Of a DNA stretch of 64,000 nt, positions 53,285 through 61,216 are shown one piece after another. Origin of the DNA: Flavobacterium aquicola. Lineage in GTDB: Bacteria > Bacteroidota > Bacteroidia > Flavobacteriales > Flavobacteriaceae. Below the pieces are notes generated by a model that was not told where the DNA came from, ran no database searches, and saw nothing but the letters and a program-made list of their open reading frames with translations. Position 1 is the first letter of the stretch. Each line of letters opens with the position of its first letter. The DNA lies in contig NZ_QUNI01000014.1 of the NCBI RefSeq assembly GCF_003385115.1, forward strand, positions 41,510 through 105,509, in the 5' to 3' direction. The position numbers and the translations under genes were made by a program.

Positions 53285-53355
53285 TTTAAAGCCCTTATTT
53301 TACTGGGGTTTACGTTTTTTAGACAAAAAAGTTTACCGTTAAATATCAAACCTTT

Positions 53356-53384
53356 TTCTACCAGTTTTCTACCCAGTTTCTACC
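53356..53384 (+). repeat. Three TTCTACC arm-type sites, 11-bp spacing
   Basis: TTCTACC at 53356-53362, 53367-53373 and 53378-53384, each one helical turn apart, upstream of the integrase gene. Confidence 0.65.
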
Positions 53385-53406
53385 CGATTTATTGAATTTG
53401 TTTATA

Positions 53407-53414
53407 TACATTTG
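53407..53414 (+). promoter_or_regulatory. -7 promoter element of the integrase gene
   Basis: TACATTTG, exact consensus, 22 bp before the ATG; the leader motif CTAATACGCTA lies between them. Confidence 0.6.
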
Positions 53415-53436
53415 CGTAAACTAATACGCTAATATT

Positions 53437-54630
53437 ATGAATAAAACACGCTACACGCCAGTGTTTAACCGTAAAAAACAGTTAAATACACTAGGCAAAG
53501 CACTAATACAAATTGAGTGCTATTTGAACGGTAAGAACAAATATTTTTCTACCCAAATTTACGTTGAGCCGAACTACTGGAACAACAAAACCCGAACAAT
53601 CAAAACAGACTACCCCAACGCAATTAAACTAAATAAGCAAATTGCCGAAACGATCAGGAATTTTGAAAACTTCGAACTGGACAAAATCAACGCTGGCAAA
53701 ATTTTTAACCTCGGAATGTTAACGGATTTTTTTAAAGGGAATTCTGTAAACTCATTCACTGAATTTATGGAGCAAGAAATTGAAAAAATGAATTTGACCG
53801 AAGCGACAAAAAAGAACCACCGTACTACGCTGGCAAGATTAAAGGAATTTAAAAAAGTGATCTATTTTGAAGACATTACCTTTGAGCTACTGAATGATTT
53901 TGATGTTTTCTTGCGAAAAATAAAAATCACTTACAAAGATGCACCGCCCAAAAAACTAATGCAAAATACAATTTGGAAGTATTTTAAAAATATGAAAACC
54001 TACGTAAACCTTGCTATAAATAAAGACTTAATGAACGTACAGCAGTACCCATTTAGAAAATTTAAGGTAAAACAAGGGGACAGCAACAAAGTTTTTTTAA
54101 CTCCCGAAGAAATTGACCAAATGCAGGATTTGGTATTAACAGGCGAAAACATAAAACACCAATACATTAAAGATTTGTTTATGTACAGTGTTTATACTGG
54201 ATTGCGTTTTAGTGATGTTTTGAGCATGCAAAAACGAGAACTCGTAACCATTGGAGGCAACACTTGGCTCATTAAAAAAATGGAAAAGACAGACGAAAAC
54301 GTGAGAATACCAATTTATACTATTTTTAACGGCAAACCGATGGAGATCATAAGCAAGTATAACCGTTTTAATACTGTATTTTGTTTTGAACAAATAACGA
54401 ACCAGTATGCAAATAGGACTTTAAAAACATTGGCGGGACTTGCAGGGATTAATAAAACAATAACCTTTCACACAGCCCGCCACACCACCGCCACATATTT
54501 ACTTTATAAAGGCGTAAGCGTAACGACAGTGCAAAAAATATTAGGCCACAAAAAATTAGCCACCACACAGATTTACGGTCATATAATGGATAATACCATA
54601 GAAAAGGAATTGATAGCTGTAAACTTTTAA
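53437..54630 (+). CDS. Tyrosine recombinase / integrase
   Basis: A 397-residue integrase: N-terminal arm-binding domain (about 1-75, LGKALIQIECYLNGKNKYFSTQIYV), SAM-like core-binding domain (about 105-200) and catalytic domain. Catalytic residues are visible: Arg in YTGLRFSDVLSM (near 255), HTARHTTATYLLYKG (near 350), LGHKKLATTQIYGH with the nucleophile Tyr near 388. It lies about 180 bp from the tRNA, as usual for elements that use a tRNA end as attachment site. The start is supported by the promoter and leader motif just upstream. Confidence 0.93.
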   Translation: MNKTRYTPVFNRKKQLNTLGKALIQIECYLNGKNKYFSTQIYVEPNYWNNKTRTIKTDYPNAIKLNKQIAETIRNFENFELDKINAGKIFNLGMLTDFFKGNSVNSFTEFMEQEIEKMNLTEATKKNHRTTLARLKEFKKVIYFEDITFELLNDFDVFLRKIKITYKDAPPKKLMQNTIWKYFKNMKTYVNLAINKDLMNVQQYPFRKFKVKQGDSNKVFLTPEEIDQMQDLVLTGENIKHQYIKDLFMYSVYTGLRFSDVLSMQKRELVTIGGNTWLIKKMEKTDENVRIPIYTIFNGKPMEIISKYNRFNTVFCFEQITNQYANRTLKTLAGLAGINKTITFHTARHTTATYLLYKGVSVTTVQKILGHKKLATTQIYGHIMDNTIEKELIAVNF

Positions 54631-54660
54631 CGTTGACTTTATAGCTAAATAAATTTAGTT

Positions 54661-54716
54661 GTGAAATCCTTGCGTAGTAATTATGTGAAATTTGCCTTTT
54701 TGTGAAACCTTTGCAC
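54661..54716 (+). repeat. Three GTGAAA...TTGC direct repeats
   Basis: GTGAAATCCTTGCG (54661), GTGAAATTTGCC (54685) and GTGAAACCTTTGCAC (54702) stand before the 63-residue gene; the third contains a near-consensus -7 element. Confidence 0.45.
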
Positions 54717-54717
54717 T

Positions 54718-54909
54718 ATGGCGTACAACAAAACAAACTACAACAAACGAGCAAGGTTTATAATTGGGGTTTACAATGAGGTTAAAAACCCCGATATACC
54801 TGATACAAAAATAGTGTCTAAAATATTCCCAAAGCATGGAATAAACTTAAGTTATCGCCAGTGGATGAATATAAAAGGTACACCAATACCCAAAGAAACA
54901 AACACTTAA
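54718..54909 (+). CDS. Small unidentified protein of the integrative element
   Basis: A 63-residue basic protein (MAYNKTNYNKRARFIIGVYNEVK...). It has a helix-like N-terminus and the segment PDTKIVSKIFPKHGINLSYRQWMNIKG, which could be a helix-turn-helix or small nucleic-acid-binding fold. It follows the integrase and has its own terminator at 54959-54988. No family recognised. Confidence 0.6.
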   Translation: MAYNKTNYNKRARFIIGVYNEVKNPDIPDTKIVSKIFPKHGINLSYRQWMNIKGTPIPKETNT

Positions 54910-54958
54910 ATTTTACCCAGATTTATTGTCTAATAGGTTTTAGATTTTTTAAGGTAAA

Positions 54959-54988
54959 GAACCGTTCCCAGCTGGATCGGTTTTTTTT
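54959..54988 (+). terminator. Terminator after the 63-residue gene
   Basis: AACCG with inner TCC/GGA pairs and CGGTT, then eight T. Confidence 0.75.
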
Positions 54989-55084
54989 ATGCTGTATTAC
55001 AATATGTTAATAACTGAATTATCAAGTCAAATATTAAATAGCAATTAGTATTACTTTTATATTTCACCTTTAAAAATAAAAAAT

Positions 55085-55306
55085 ATGGAAATCAATTTAA
55101 ACAATATTAGTGTTATATATCCAAATGAAACCAACCCACAGCCAAGAAAAGTAAATTTCACAGCTGATGGAGAATTTTTAAGCATTAACATTCTAGATGA
55201 TACCAAAGACTCGATAGGTATTTCACTAGAAAAACAAGAAGTTGAATTACTAATTGATACACTCCAGCTTATATTAAAACATAACCTAATCGAAGAATTA
55301 GCCTAA
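55085..55306 (+). CDS. Small unidentified acidic protein
   Basis: A 73-residue protein with strand-like N-terminus (MEINLNNISVIYPNET), then FTADGEFLSINILDDTKDSIGISLEKQEVELLIDTLQLILKHNLIEEL. It shows no signal peptide or motif. It stands alone between two terminators within the integrative element. Confidence 0.6.
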   Translation: MEINLNNISVIYPNETNPQPRKVNFTADGEFLSINILDDTKDSIGISLEKQEVELLIDTLQLILKHNLIEELA

Positions 55307-55336
55307 CTTTATTATATAAGAACTTATTTTATTTTG

Positions 55337-55362
55337 AACCGCTCCAATTCGAGCGGTTTTTT
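55337..55362 (+). terminator. Terminator of the 73-residue gene
   Basis: Stem AACCGCTC / GAGCGGTT with a T-run. Confidence 0.85.
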
Positions 55363-55400
55363 GTTAATTTGCCATACAATTAAACCCAATACGCTAAAGA

Positions 55401-56234
55401 ATGAACAAACCTAGTAAAATCACCGTAAAACATTATTTAGAAAAAAAGGTAAAACCGATTTTAATTTATGGTGATATTGAAGCGTATCCAATATATTGCA
55501 GAATAACTTATAAAAGAAAAACAACCAATTTTAAAAGTTTTACTGGTGTTTTAATGAGTCTAAAAGCGTATGACTACTATTGTAAAAATAATAGCTTATA
55601 CCATAGCGAAACACATCCCTCTCTTACATTTACACTAGATGAAGAAATAAAATTTATTGAGCAATCAATAAAAAGAATGACTGAAAACAAACCTGACTTA
55701 GATGTTTTTAATGAGTATTTTTTGTTTGAACTAAAAAAATATCTTGAACCAATAGAACAAAGATTATTAGAGCTAGGTTGGTTTGCCTATCATAAGGTAG
55801 ATTTATCAAAAGAACCTATTGAGAAAAAGTATTATAAAGATGGAATTGTAAAGCCTATGACAGTTTCGCAACTTCTTAAAATAAAACCATCGAAAGAAAA
55901 AAAAAGATTAAAGGAATTATATCCTAATGATCAGTTTTACAGTAATCCTAAAAGATTTTATGAATTATTCAATAAGGAAAACTCACTCTTATACAATATC
56001 GAAACTTTTAATAAAATTGTTGGGTTAGATATTTCAAATTATTTTTTTGACGGTACATTATTGTATTGGAATGTCATAGATTTAATAATTAAACAGAATC
56101 GAGGAAAAACAACAATTGAATTTTTAGACAATTATACAATAAATGAAGCCCATAATCTAATAGGTATTTTTAAAAAAGAGGAAATAGAATCTGCTATCAA
56201 CTCATTGAAAAATAACATATTAATGTTAGATTAA
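55401..56234 (+). CDS. Arm-domain-like protein without catalytic domain
   Basis: A 277-residue protein. Its N-terminus (EKKVKPILIYGDIEAYPIYCRITYKRKTTNFKSFTG, about residues 14-50) looks like the arm-type DNA-binding domain of Bacteroidota tyrosine integrases (cf. PIYVRITYNGKR types). The remaining 220 residues are helical and contain no Arg/His/Arg/Tyr recombinase motifs. It may bind the same arm sites and act as a directionality or control factor; this is inference. The leader motif CCAATACGCTA lies 4 nt before its ATG. Confidence 0.7.
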   Translation: MNKPSKITVKHYLEKKVKPILIYGDIEAYPIYCRITYKRKTTNFKSFTGVLMSLKAYDYYCKNNSLYHSETHPSLTFTLDEEIKFIEQSIKRMTENKPDLDVFNEYFLFELKKYLEPIEQRLLELGWFAYHKVDLSKEPIEKKYYKDGIVKPMTVSQLLKIKPSKEKKRLKELYPNDQFYSNPKRFYELFNKENSLLYNIETFNKIVGLDISNYFFDGTLLYWNVIDLIIKQNRGKTTIEFLDNYTINEAHNLIGIFKKEEIESAINSLKNNILMLD

Positions 56235-56248
56235 AAAAAAATTATTCA

Positions 56249-56338
56249 AAATGTTTGCAAGTCGCTAACATTTTTATATATATTTGCTAAAATAATATTC
56301 AAACTTATTTATAAAATGTTAGCGACTTGCAAACATTT
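56249..56338. repeat. Perfect 26-bp inverted repeat around a promoter
   Basis: Arms at 56249-56274 (core GTTTGCAAGTCGCTAAC) and 56313-56338 (core GTTAGCGACTTGCAAAC) are exact reverse complements. The 38-bp centre contains TATATTTG, an exact -7 element. The right arm ends 20 bp before the start of the small HTH-like gene at 56359. Confidence 0.75.
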
Positions 56339-56358
56339 AAACCTTTAAAAAATAAATC

Positions 56359-56577
56359 ATGGACATTCAAGAAATTAAAAGACAATTACCAATCGGAGCA
56401 TTAAGCGAAATATCCAAAAAAAGCAGTATTAATTTCGCAACGATTCAAAGGTTTTTCAAAGGCGAAAAAACAAAATTAGATATTGAAGTTATGGAAGCCA
56501 CAACAAAATATTTAAAAGAATACAAAGAAGCAAAAGCAAACGCATTACAGGAACTCCAAGCGGTAGCCAGTGCATAA
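56359..56577 (+). CDS. Small XRE/HTH-like DNA-binding protein
   Basis: A 72-residue protein whose N-terminal two-thirds read as a helix-turn-helix: QEIKRQLPIGALSEISKKSSINFATIQRFFKGEKTK, where GALSEISKKSSINFATIQRFF is the recognition unit, followed by a helical Ala/Lys-rich tail. Proteins of this shape (Cro-like) are common regulators in phage and plasmids. A large inverted repeat overlapping its promoter suggests autoregulation. Confidence 0.72.
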   Translation: MDIQEIKRQLPIGALSEISKKSSINFATIQRFFKGEKTKLDIEVMEATTKYLKEYKEAKANALQELQAVASA

Positions 56578-56588
56578 TTATTCGAGTT

Positions 56589-56936
56589 ATGGAAAAACTA
56601 GAGTTTTCGACAAACTGGAATAATAAACTTGACTGCAAATGTTTTACAACGATCAGGCTTTTCAATACAGCAAAACATTTTAGAGGAAATCAATTTGAGG
56701 TTTTTTTACAAAAAAAGTTTAAAACCAAAGTCGTTGTTTTAGGTACGGTACTAACAACGCTGGATAAATTAAGTGACTATGTATGTTATTTAGATACTGG
56801 ATATAGTAGAGTAGAAACACTAGAAATATTGAGAAAAATGTACCCACAAATTGATTTTAAAAAGAAAAAAATCTGCATTCTGTTATTGCAGAAAATTGAA
56901 CCAGCAAAGCCAAAACAACAAACACTTTTTAATTAA
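56589..56936 (+). CDS. Unidentified protein of the integrative element
   Basis: A 115-residue basic protein (MEKLEFSTNWNNKLDCKCFTTIRLFNTAKHFRGNQFEVFLQKK). The middle is strand-rich: KVVVLGTVLTTLDKLSDYVCYLDTGYSRVETLEILRKMYP. It is encoded 11 nt after the HTH-like gene and 8 nt before the next gene, indicating one transcription unit. It resembles small phage-type proteins of unknown role. Confidence 0.62.
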   Translation: MEKLEFSTNWNNKLDCKCFTTIRLFNTAKHFRGNQFEVFLQKKFKTKVVVLGTVLTTLDKLSDYVCYLDTGYSRVETLEILRKMYPQIDFKKKKICILLLQKIEPAKPKQQTLFN

Positions 56937-56944
56937 AAAAGATT

Positions 56945-57304
56945 ATGAAATACTATTACATTACCGATAAAAAAAACAGGAAATCTATTTTAGAAAATGG
57001 ATTAATAGCCAATTCAGAAAACGAGATTTTTCTGTTTGAGAATAAAAAAGTAGTGAATAAACGAAATTCTATAAGTAATCTAATGGCTGATTGCATCGCA
57101 AAAAATCAACTGTTTTTAGAAGAATATGCAATGTTTGAAATAAACCCGAATGGGTTTAAAACTCCTTTAGAAAATGATAATGTGGAGGGGGTTGCTTCAA
57201 GTATTTGCTGGGTTTTAAACCAATCCAAAATCGATATTGATTTTATTAGTGATTTAGGGGATTTTAAAACAGATTTTACACCTTTCATAATCTATAATAC
57301 TTAA
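56945..57304 (+). CDS. Small protein resembling ADP-ribosyltransferase-like folds
   Basis: A 119-residue protein starting MKYYYITDKKNRKSILENGLIAN, the YxITxxxNxxSIxxxGL pattern found at the entry of some NAD-binding ART-like proteins (Tpt1/KptA and related phage proteins). The rest includes NLMADCIAKNQLFLEEYAMFEINPNGF. The catalytic residues of the ART fold cannot be confirmed by eye, so the assignment is tentative. It lies in the middle of the same-strand gene run. Confidence 0.6.
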   Translation: MKYYYITDKKNRKSILENGLIANSENEIFLFENKKVVNKRNSISNLMADCIAKNQLFLEEYAMFEINPNGFKTPLENDNVEGVASSICWVLNQSKIDIDFISDLGDFKTDFTPFIIYNT

Positions 57305-57311
57305 AAATATT

Positions 57312-57929
57312 ATGAGTACTAACACATTAATTGATTTGAATAAGTTGTATAAAACTTATTTTAATTCATCGCCATATTATGTAACAAAAGAGGAAACCCA
57401 GCCTACTATACAAGACGTTGGGTACTTTATAAGCAAACAAAATCCATACCCAAAAGGAACTATACAAAGAAGCAAACAGAACCAGCCATTTAATAAAATT
57501 GGGGCTTACGGTCAGGAAATTTGGGGCGCAATTACCCTAAGAACAATAGGAGGTCTGAGCATTGAAATTGAAGCCTGTACCGTAGCAGTTCAATTAAGTA
57601 AGACCATTGTAAAAACTGCAGTAAGTGAACGACAGGGAACGGTAAAAGAATGTTTTCATACTGACGACTACCGATTTACAATAAAAGGTTTTTTGATTGA
57701 TAAAAACAGATCATTCCCCGAAGATCAAATAAACACGCTAAAAGAAATTTTTGAAACCCAAGAGGCAGTGGATTTATTGGGTGGCTATCCCGAAATGTTT
57801 TTAACAGACAGCGCAAAAATTGTAATCGAAACTTTAGACTTTCCAGAGGTTCAAGGAAAAGCACGTTGGATAAGACCATTTCAAATGACTTGTGAGAGTG
57901 ATTTAATTAAAGATTTAATTATAAAATAA
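57312..57929 (+). CDS. Unidentified phage-like protein
   Basis: A 205-residue protein with a beta-rich body: NKIGAYGQEIWGAITLRTIGGLSIEIEACTVAVQLSKTIVKTAV, followed by KECFHTDDYRFTIKGFLIDKNRSFPEDQINTLKEIFETQEAVDLLGGYPEMFLTDSAKIVIETLDFPEVQG and a final ARWIRPFQMTCESD. The fold pattern resembles baseplate or tail-associated proteins of Bacteroidota phages, but no firm family is assigned. Confidence 0.58.
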   Translation: MSTNTLIDLNKLYKTYFNSSPYYVTKEETQPTIQDVGYFISKQNPYPKGTIQRSKQNQPFNKIGAYGQEIWGAITLRTIGGLSIEIEACTVAVQLSKTIVKTAVSERQGTVKECFHTDDYRFTIKGFLIDKNRSFPEDQINTLKEIFETQEAVDLLGGYPEMFLTDSAKIVIETLDFPEVQGKARWIRPFQMTCESDLIKDLIIK

Positions 57930-57934
57930 AGGAT

Positions 57935-58216
57935 ATGAAACACTGGATCACATTTTTACACAAACGATCCCACGCCACACAACGGCTGGGAAAACTGGCT
58001 AATACATTAACTTTTGAAGTCGAAGCCAAAGCATTAGAGCTACAAAATGCAAAGTTAAATTTAGAACGTTTTGAAACTCAAATCTGTAATAAAATTGCTG
58101 GCAATTATTCCGATCAATCGGAATTTGAAAATGCAGTATCGAGCGCAAAACATAAAGCCGATTTATGGAATAACGAACCCATAGCCAGCCACAAACCACA
58201 CACAGTAAAACAATAA
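57935..58216 (+). CDS. Unidentified helical protein of the integrative element
   Basis: A 93-residue protein with a basic N-terminus (MKHWITFLHKRSHATQRLGKLANTL), a long helix (EVEAKALELQNAKLNLERFETQIC) and a tail rich in His and Lys. It starts 5 nt after the stop of the preceding gene. Coiled-coil and DNA-binding possible; no family recognised. Confidence 0.55.
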   Translation: MKHWITFLHKRSHATQRLGKLANTLTFEVEAKALELQNAKLNLERFETQICNKIAGNYSDQSEFENAVSSAKHKADLWNNEPIASHKPHTVKQ

Positions 58217-58239
58217 TTAAAAACCCAATACGCTAGAAA

Positions 58240-58398
58240 ATGAAAAATAAAATACAAAAAAACACTTCGAAAAATTTTAATGTGGTAACTGATATTGATA
58301 TTGATTTAAGATTAAAATATTTATATGCCTTTACTGATTTTATGCAATATAAACTAGATAATTCAAAGGGTAGCATTGACTACACTTATTTAAATTAA
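58240..58398 (+). CDS. 52-residue unidentified protein with the leader motif
   Basis: A short ORF reading MKNKIQKNTSKNFNVVTDID and ending GSIDYTYLN. It is preceded by the motif CCAATACGCTA at 58225-58235, exactly 4 nt before the ATG, within a 37-bp sequence that recurs unchanged before the next gene (58445-58481). This makes it a credible gene despite its length. Function unknown. Confidence 0.62.
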   Translation: MKNKIQKNTSKNFNVVTDIDIDLRLKYLYAFTDFMQYKLDNSKGSIDYTYLN

Positions 58399-58474
58399 TG
58401 AAGCAGATACTTCAATATATTATTACTAACTGTTAATTTATAAGACAATAATTAAAAACCCAATACGCTAGAAA

Positions 58475-58801
58475 ATGAAAACAAAACCGATTACAGAATA
58501 CAGCAAAGAAGCTTTAGAGAATATTGGAACTTACATACAATTAAATGACTGGGAAAAAGAACCAATAATTAAAAAAATCACTTTTTACAACTTCACGGAT
58601 TTAATGTGTAGCATATCTGCAATTTTAGAAGCAATTGAAATTATAGGATATGACGGACAGCAAGATAACCGAACTACTTGCGCAAATTTGGCTAGTGTCG
58701 CAAGGAAGATGTTACCTAATGAAGAGCTGGCGTTTATGGATAGGCTACTAATAAAAAGGGAAAGTACAAAAGACGATTTTATAACTATTAAAAATATGTA
58801 A
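58475..58801 (+). CDS. Unidentified protein with duplicated upstream region
   Basis: A 108-residue protein (MKTKPITEYSKEALENIG...), helical, with a possible SAM-like segment DLMCSISAILEAIEIIGYDGQ and DNRTTCANLASVARKMLPNEELAFMDRLL. Its 37-bp leader (58445-58481) is identical to that of the 52-residue gene upstream, showing duplication of the start region. Function unknown. Confidence 0.6.
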   Translation: MKTKPITEYSKEALENIGTYIQLNDWEKEPIIKKITFYNFTDLMCSISAILEAIEIIGYDGQQDNRTTCANLASVARKMLPNEELAFMDRLLIKRESTKDDFITIKNM

Positions 58802-58929
58802 TGATGAAACCAATATTTGCGATAGAAAAAGTATATGATTTGAGCGGTTCATTAGTTCAAATTAGAGTAAAAATATTTAATAAAATCCTGTTTAAATTTT
58901 CGTTTAAACAGACTTTAAACCCTATTTAA
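58801..58929 (+). CDS. Tiny unidentified protein, overlapping start
   Basis: A 42-residue ORF whose first ATG overlaps the stop of the previous gene by one nucleotide. It reads MMKPIFAIEKVYDLSGSLVQ and continues with basic and hydrophobic residues. It ends one nucleotide before the next gene begins. Plausible because of the tight packing; no function known. Confidence 0.5.
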   Translation: MMKPIFAIEKVYDLSGSLVQIRVKIFNKILFKFSFKQTLNPI

Positions 58930-58930
58930 A

Positions 58931-59248
58931 ATGATAAAGAATAAAAATGGTTATAACGGGTTAGCCGATTTACGGGATGGTGTGACAGGAAAACAAATTG
59001 ATCTTAAAGACTTTTCTAGTGGTGCATATATGAACACACTAAAAGAAAGGAAAAACGAGCTTTCGGACTCCAAAGAAAAACCACTAATTAACAATAACCC
59101 CGCACCAAAAACAGACACTTTGCCAGGTGAATATGTTGGCAAAAGCTGGGATGATTTATACCAATCGGACAAACTAGAAACTATCCGTACTAACTACCCG
59201 ATCCACTACGAAAATTTGAGAAAAGAAAAATTTAAAACCAACTATTAA
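58931..59248 (+). CDS. Unidentified basic protein of the integrative element
   Basis: A 105-residue lysine-rich protein (MIKNKNGYNGLADLRDGVTGKQIDLKDFSSGAYMNTLKERKNELSDSKEK...). It ends with DKLETIRTNYPIHYENLRKEKFKTNY. Nucleic-acid binding is possible. It follows the tiny ORF without a gap and precedes the next gene by 16 nt. Confidence 0.55.
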   Translation: MIKNKNGYNGLADLRDGVTGKQIDLKDFSSGAYMNTLKERKNELSDSKEKPLINNNPAPKTDTLPGEYVGKSWDDLYQSDKLETIRTNYPIHYENLRKEKFKTNY

Positions 59249-59264
59249 TTTAAAAAATAGAAAT

Positions 59265-59888
59265 ATGAATGAATTTAAAAAAGTGCCTATCTACATTGAC
59301 GAAGAGAAAATAAACAGTTTTACACAACCACAGGCCAGCCGTATTGAATACTTCCGAGAATTGGTCACAATGTACCAAGCTTTAAACACTGGCGAACCAT
59401 TACAAAAAGACGATTTAACGGCTTTAATCAGAAACCCAAAAGAATTTATTGCAAAACGATTAATCAAAGAAGAAACATTGAGTCTTGGTGGTTTAGAATT
59501 GAACTTTGAAAAAATGTTTGATATTATACAAAAGCCATTAGGAACAGAGGAATTAATAAATAAAATTATTAATGACAGCAAAGTTCATCAGCTGGCTATT
59601 AATCAAAGAAATGCCCCCTATTTTGAAATTAAAGACGAAACTACAGTAGTATTAAATTCTAACTTTTTGGAGCAGACAACGGAACAATGTACGGTCTATC
59701 TTAAAACTGAAAACGAGGTTAAAGCTTATGAGGTCTTAAGCATCCTTGCCGAAAACGTTAATAAGTTGAATGATCTAAAAACAAATGGTCACTGGCATGA
59801 TAACATACTTTTTGAAAAGTTTTTTGAAACTAATAACGCAACTGGAAGCGTTGCCGTAAACCCTTATTTTGGTAATCTAATACGCTAA
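59265..59888 (+). CDS. Unidentified protein of the integrative element
   Basis: A 207-residue acidic, helical protein (MNEFKKVPIYIDEEKINSFTQPQASRIEYFRELVTMYQ...). Residues 120-170 look strand-rich (VVLNSNFLEQTTEQCTVYLKTENEVKAYEVLSILAENVNK). Its stop codon lies inside the leader motif CTAATACGCTA of the next gene (59877-59887), so the two genes share sequence there. No family recognised. Confidence 0.58.
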   Translation: MNEFKKVPIYIDEEKINSFTQPQASRIEYFRELVTMYQALNTGEPLQKDDLTALIRNPKEFIAKRLIKEETLSLGGLELNFEKMFDIIQKPLGTEELINKIINDSKVHQLAINQRNAPYFEIKDETTVVLNSNFLEQTTEQCTVYLKTENEVKAYEVLSILAENVNKLNDLKTNGHWHDNILFEKFFETNNATGSVAVNPYFGNLIR

Positions 59889-59892
59889 ACAA

Positions 59893-60177
59893 ATGGAAAA
59901 TAGTATAGCCGTTATCACAGTGCCATTAACAGAATGGCAGGAACTTAAAGCCGAAATGGGGATTATCGCCAAAAGTTTATTAGACCTTAAAAACAAAGGA
60001 CAAAAAGAGTTTTTAAGCCCAAAAGAAGCAATGGAAATGCTAAAATGTGGCAGGACTACATTACAAAGCTACATCGACAAAGGATTTTTTAATATTACTA
60101 AAATGAGTTCTAAAAAATACAGCAAAGTACTTATAAGGCGTGCGGATATAGATTATTTCATTGAAACAAGAGCATAA
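59893..60177 (+). CDS. Excisionase-like helix-turn-helix protein
   Basis: A 94-residue protein. The C-terminal half reads as a DNA-binding excisionase/MerR-like HTH: KEFLSPKEAMEMLKCGRTTLQSYIDKGFFNITKMSSKKYSKVLIRRADIDYFIETRA, the usual layout of phage and transposon excisionases (HTH-17 type). The N-terminus may oligomerise (LTEWQELKAEMGIIAKSLLDLKNKG). Preceded by the leader motif 5 nt before the ATG and followed by a strong terminator. With the integrase it could control excision. Confidence 0.82.
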   Translation: MENSIAVITVPLTEWQELKAEMGIIAKSLLDLKNKGQKEFLSPKEAMEMLKCGRTTLQSYIDKGFFNITKMSSKKYSKVLIRRADIDYFIETRA

Positions 60178-60203
60178 AAAAACCCCTCGAAAGGGGTTTT
60201 ATA
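60176..60203 (+). terminator. Terminator of the excisionase-like gene
   Basis: Stem AAAACCCC / GGGGTTTT with a short loop. Confidence 0.85.
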
Positions 60204-60262
60204 TTGTTACTAAAAACCCAATACGCTAATATTAATCTCTAGTAGTACGCAAATATATAAAA

Positions 60263-61216
60263 ATGATTGATAATATCACAATGACAAAAAGGACTTTGTC
60301 AGAAGTTGAAAAAAAGAATATAATTAAATCCAGCCGTTTAGTGTGTAATACGCTAAACGGCTTAATCTATTATGACAATCGAACTACTAAAAATTTTACT
60401 GGCGGTTTATTTATAAAAATTGATCCCAGCAATAAATTAAAGATTACTGGAAGTTTACATAAATACTATTCCTATTTAGAAAATGGAAGCTTAACCAATT
60501 TTGATAGTTTTACTATGAAAGACGCAAAAGAAACATTTGAAAAACTGATCTTAAATACTGGTATCAATCCCGACAAAGTAGAAATAACTTTTTTTGAGAT
60601 AGGTTTAAATGTAAAGTTACCAATTGATACAAAAAAGGTCTTAGAGAAAGTGCATAGCATTGGTAAAATGGAAAAAGTATTTTTTATTGAACCAACTTAC
60701 AAAGATGCTAGGTGCATAACTACGGAAAAGCACCGAGATTACAGGATATTTTTTAAGATGTATGATAAGGTTTTTGAAATGCTGGATAAAAACCATAAGC
60801 GAACCCCTAAAGGATCAAATATTATTAGAATCGAAACGGTACATAGGAGGTGTGAAAAACTATATCTGAATGATTTTTTTGATATGGAGTTTTTGTACAG
60901 ATTGCAAAATTCATTTTTTAATGAATGGGATAAACTTATTTTCTACAATGACATACACGCCCCAAAAGGTACACAGCGAAGCAAAATAGATTTGATACGT
61001 GATATTATATATAAAGGAAAAAACGAGGTTTTAAAGCAGTATAAAACACAATATGAAAACAAAGCACTTTCAAAACGACAATTTTACTCGGTTAGGGATT
61101 TTTTAGAGAATTGGGAAGCAATCCGGCACGAATTCAATATTAAAAACAGTAAAATAGTCCCCTTTTGGAATATCGCATATAGTACTGAAAAACAAATAGT
61201 TATGATGATATTATAA
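60263..61216 (+). CDS. Possible replication initiator of the element
   Basis: A 317-residue protein. Segments VEITFFEIGLNVKLP (about 100-115), DYRIFFKMYDKVFEMLDKNHKR (about 155-175) and NIIRIETVHRRCEKL (about 184-198) resemble phage/plasmid replication proteins of the gene II/X or Rep type, where the second and third segments hold the DNA-binding Arg/Tyr region. The His-hydrophobic-His motif of classical rolling-circle nucleases is not clear, so this is tentative. It is followed by about 490 bp without a gene that carries inverted repeats and could be an origin. Confidence 0.5.
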   Translation: MIDNITMTKRTLSEVEKKNIIKSSRLVCNTLNGLIYYDNRTTKNFTGGLFIKIDPSNKLKITGSLHKYYSYLENGSLTNFDSFTMKDAKETFEKLILNTGINPDKVEITFFEIGLNVKLPIDTKKVLEKVHSIGKMEKVFFIEPTYKDARCITTEKHRDYRIFFKMYDKVFEMLDKNHKRTPKGSNIIRIETVHRRCEKLYLNDFFDMEFLYRLQNSFFNEWDKLIFYNDIHAPKGTQRSKIDLIRDIIYKGKNEVLKQYKTQYENKALSKRQFYSVRDFLENWEAIRHEFNIKNSKIVPFWNIAYSTEKQIVMMIL

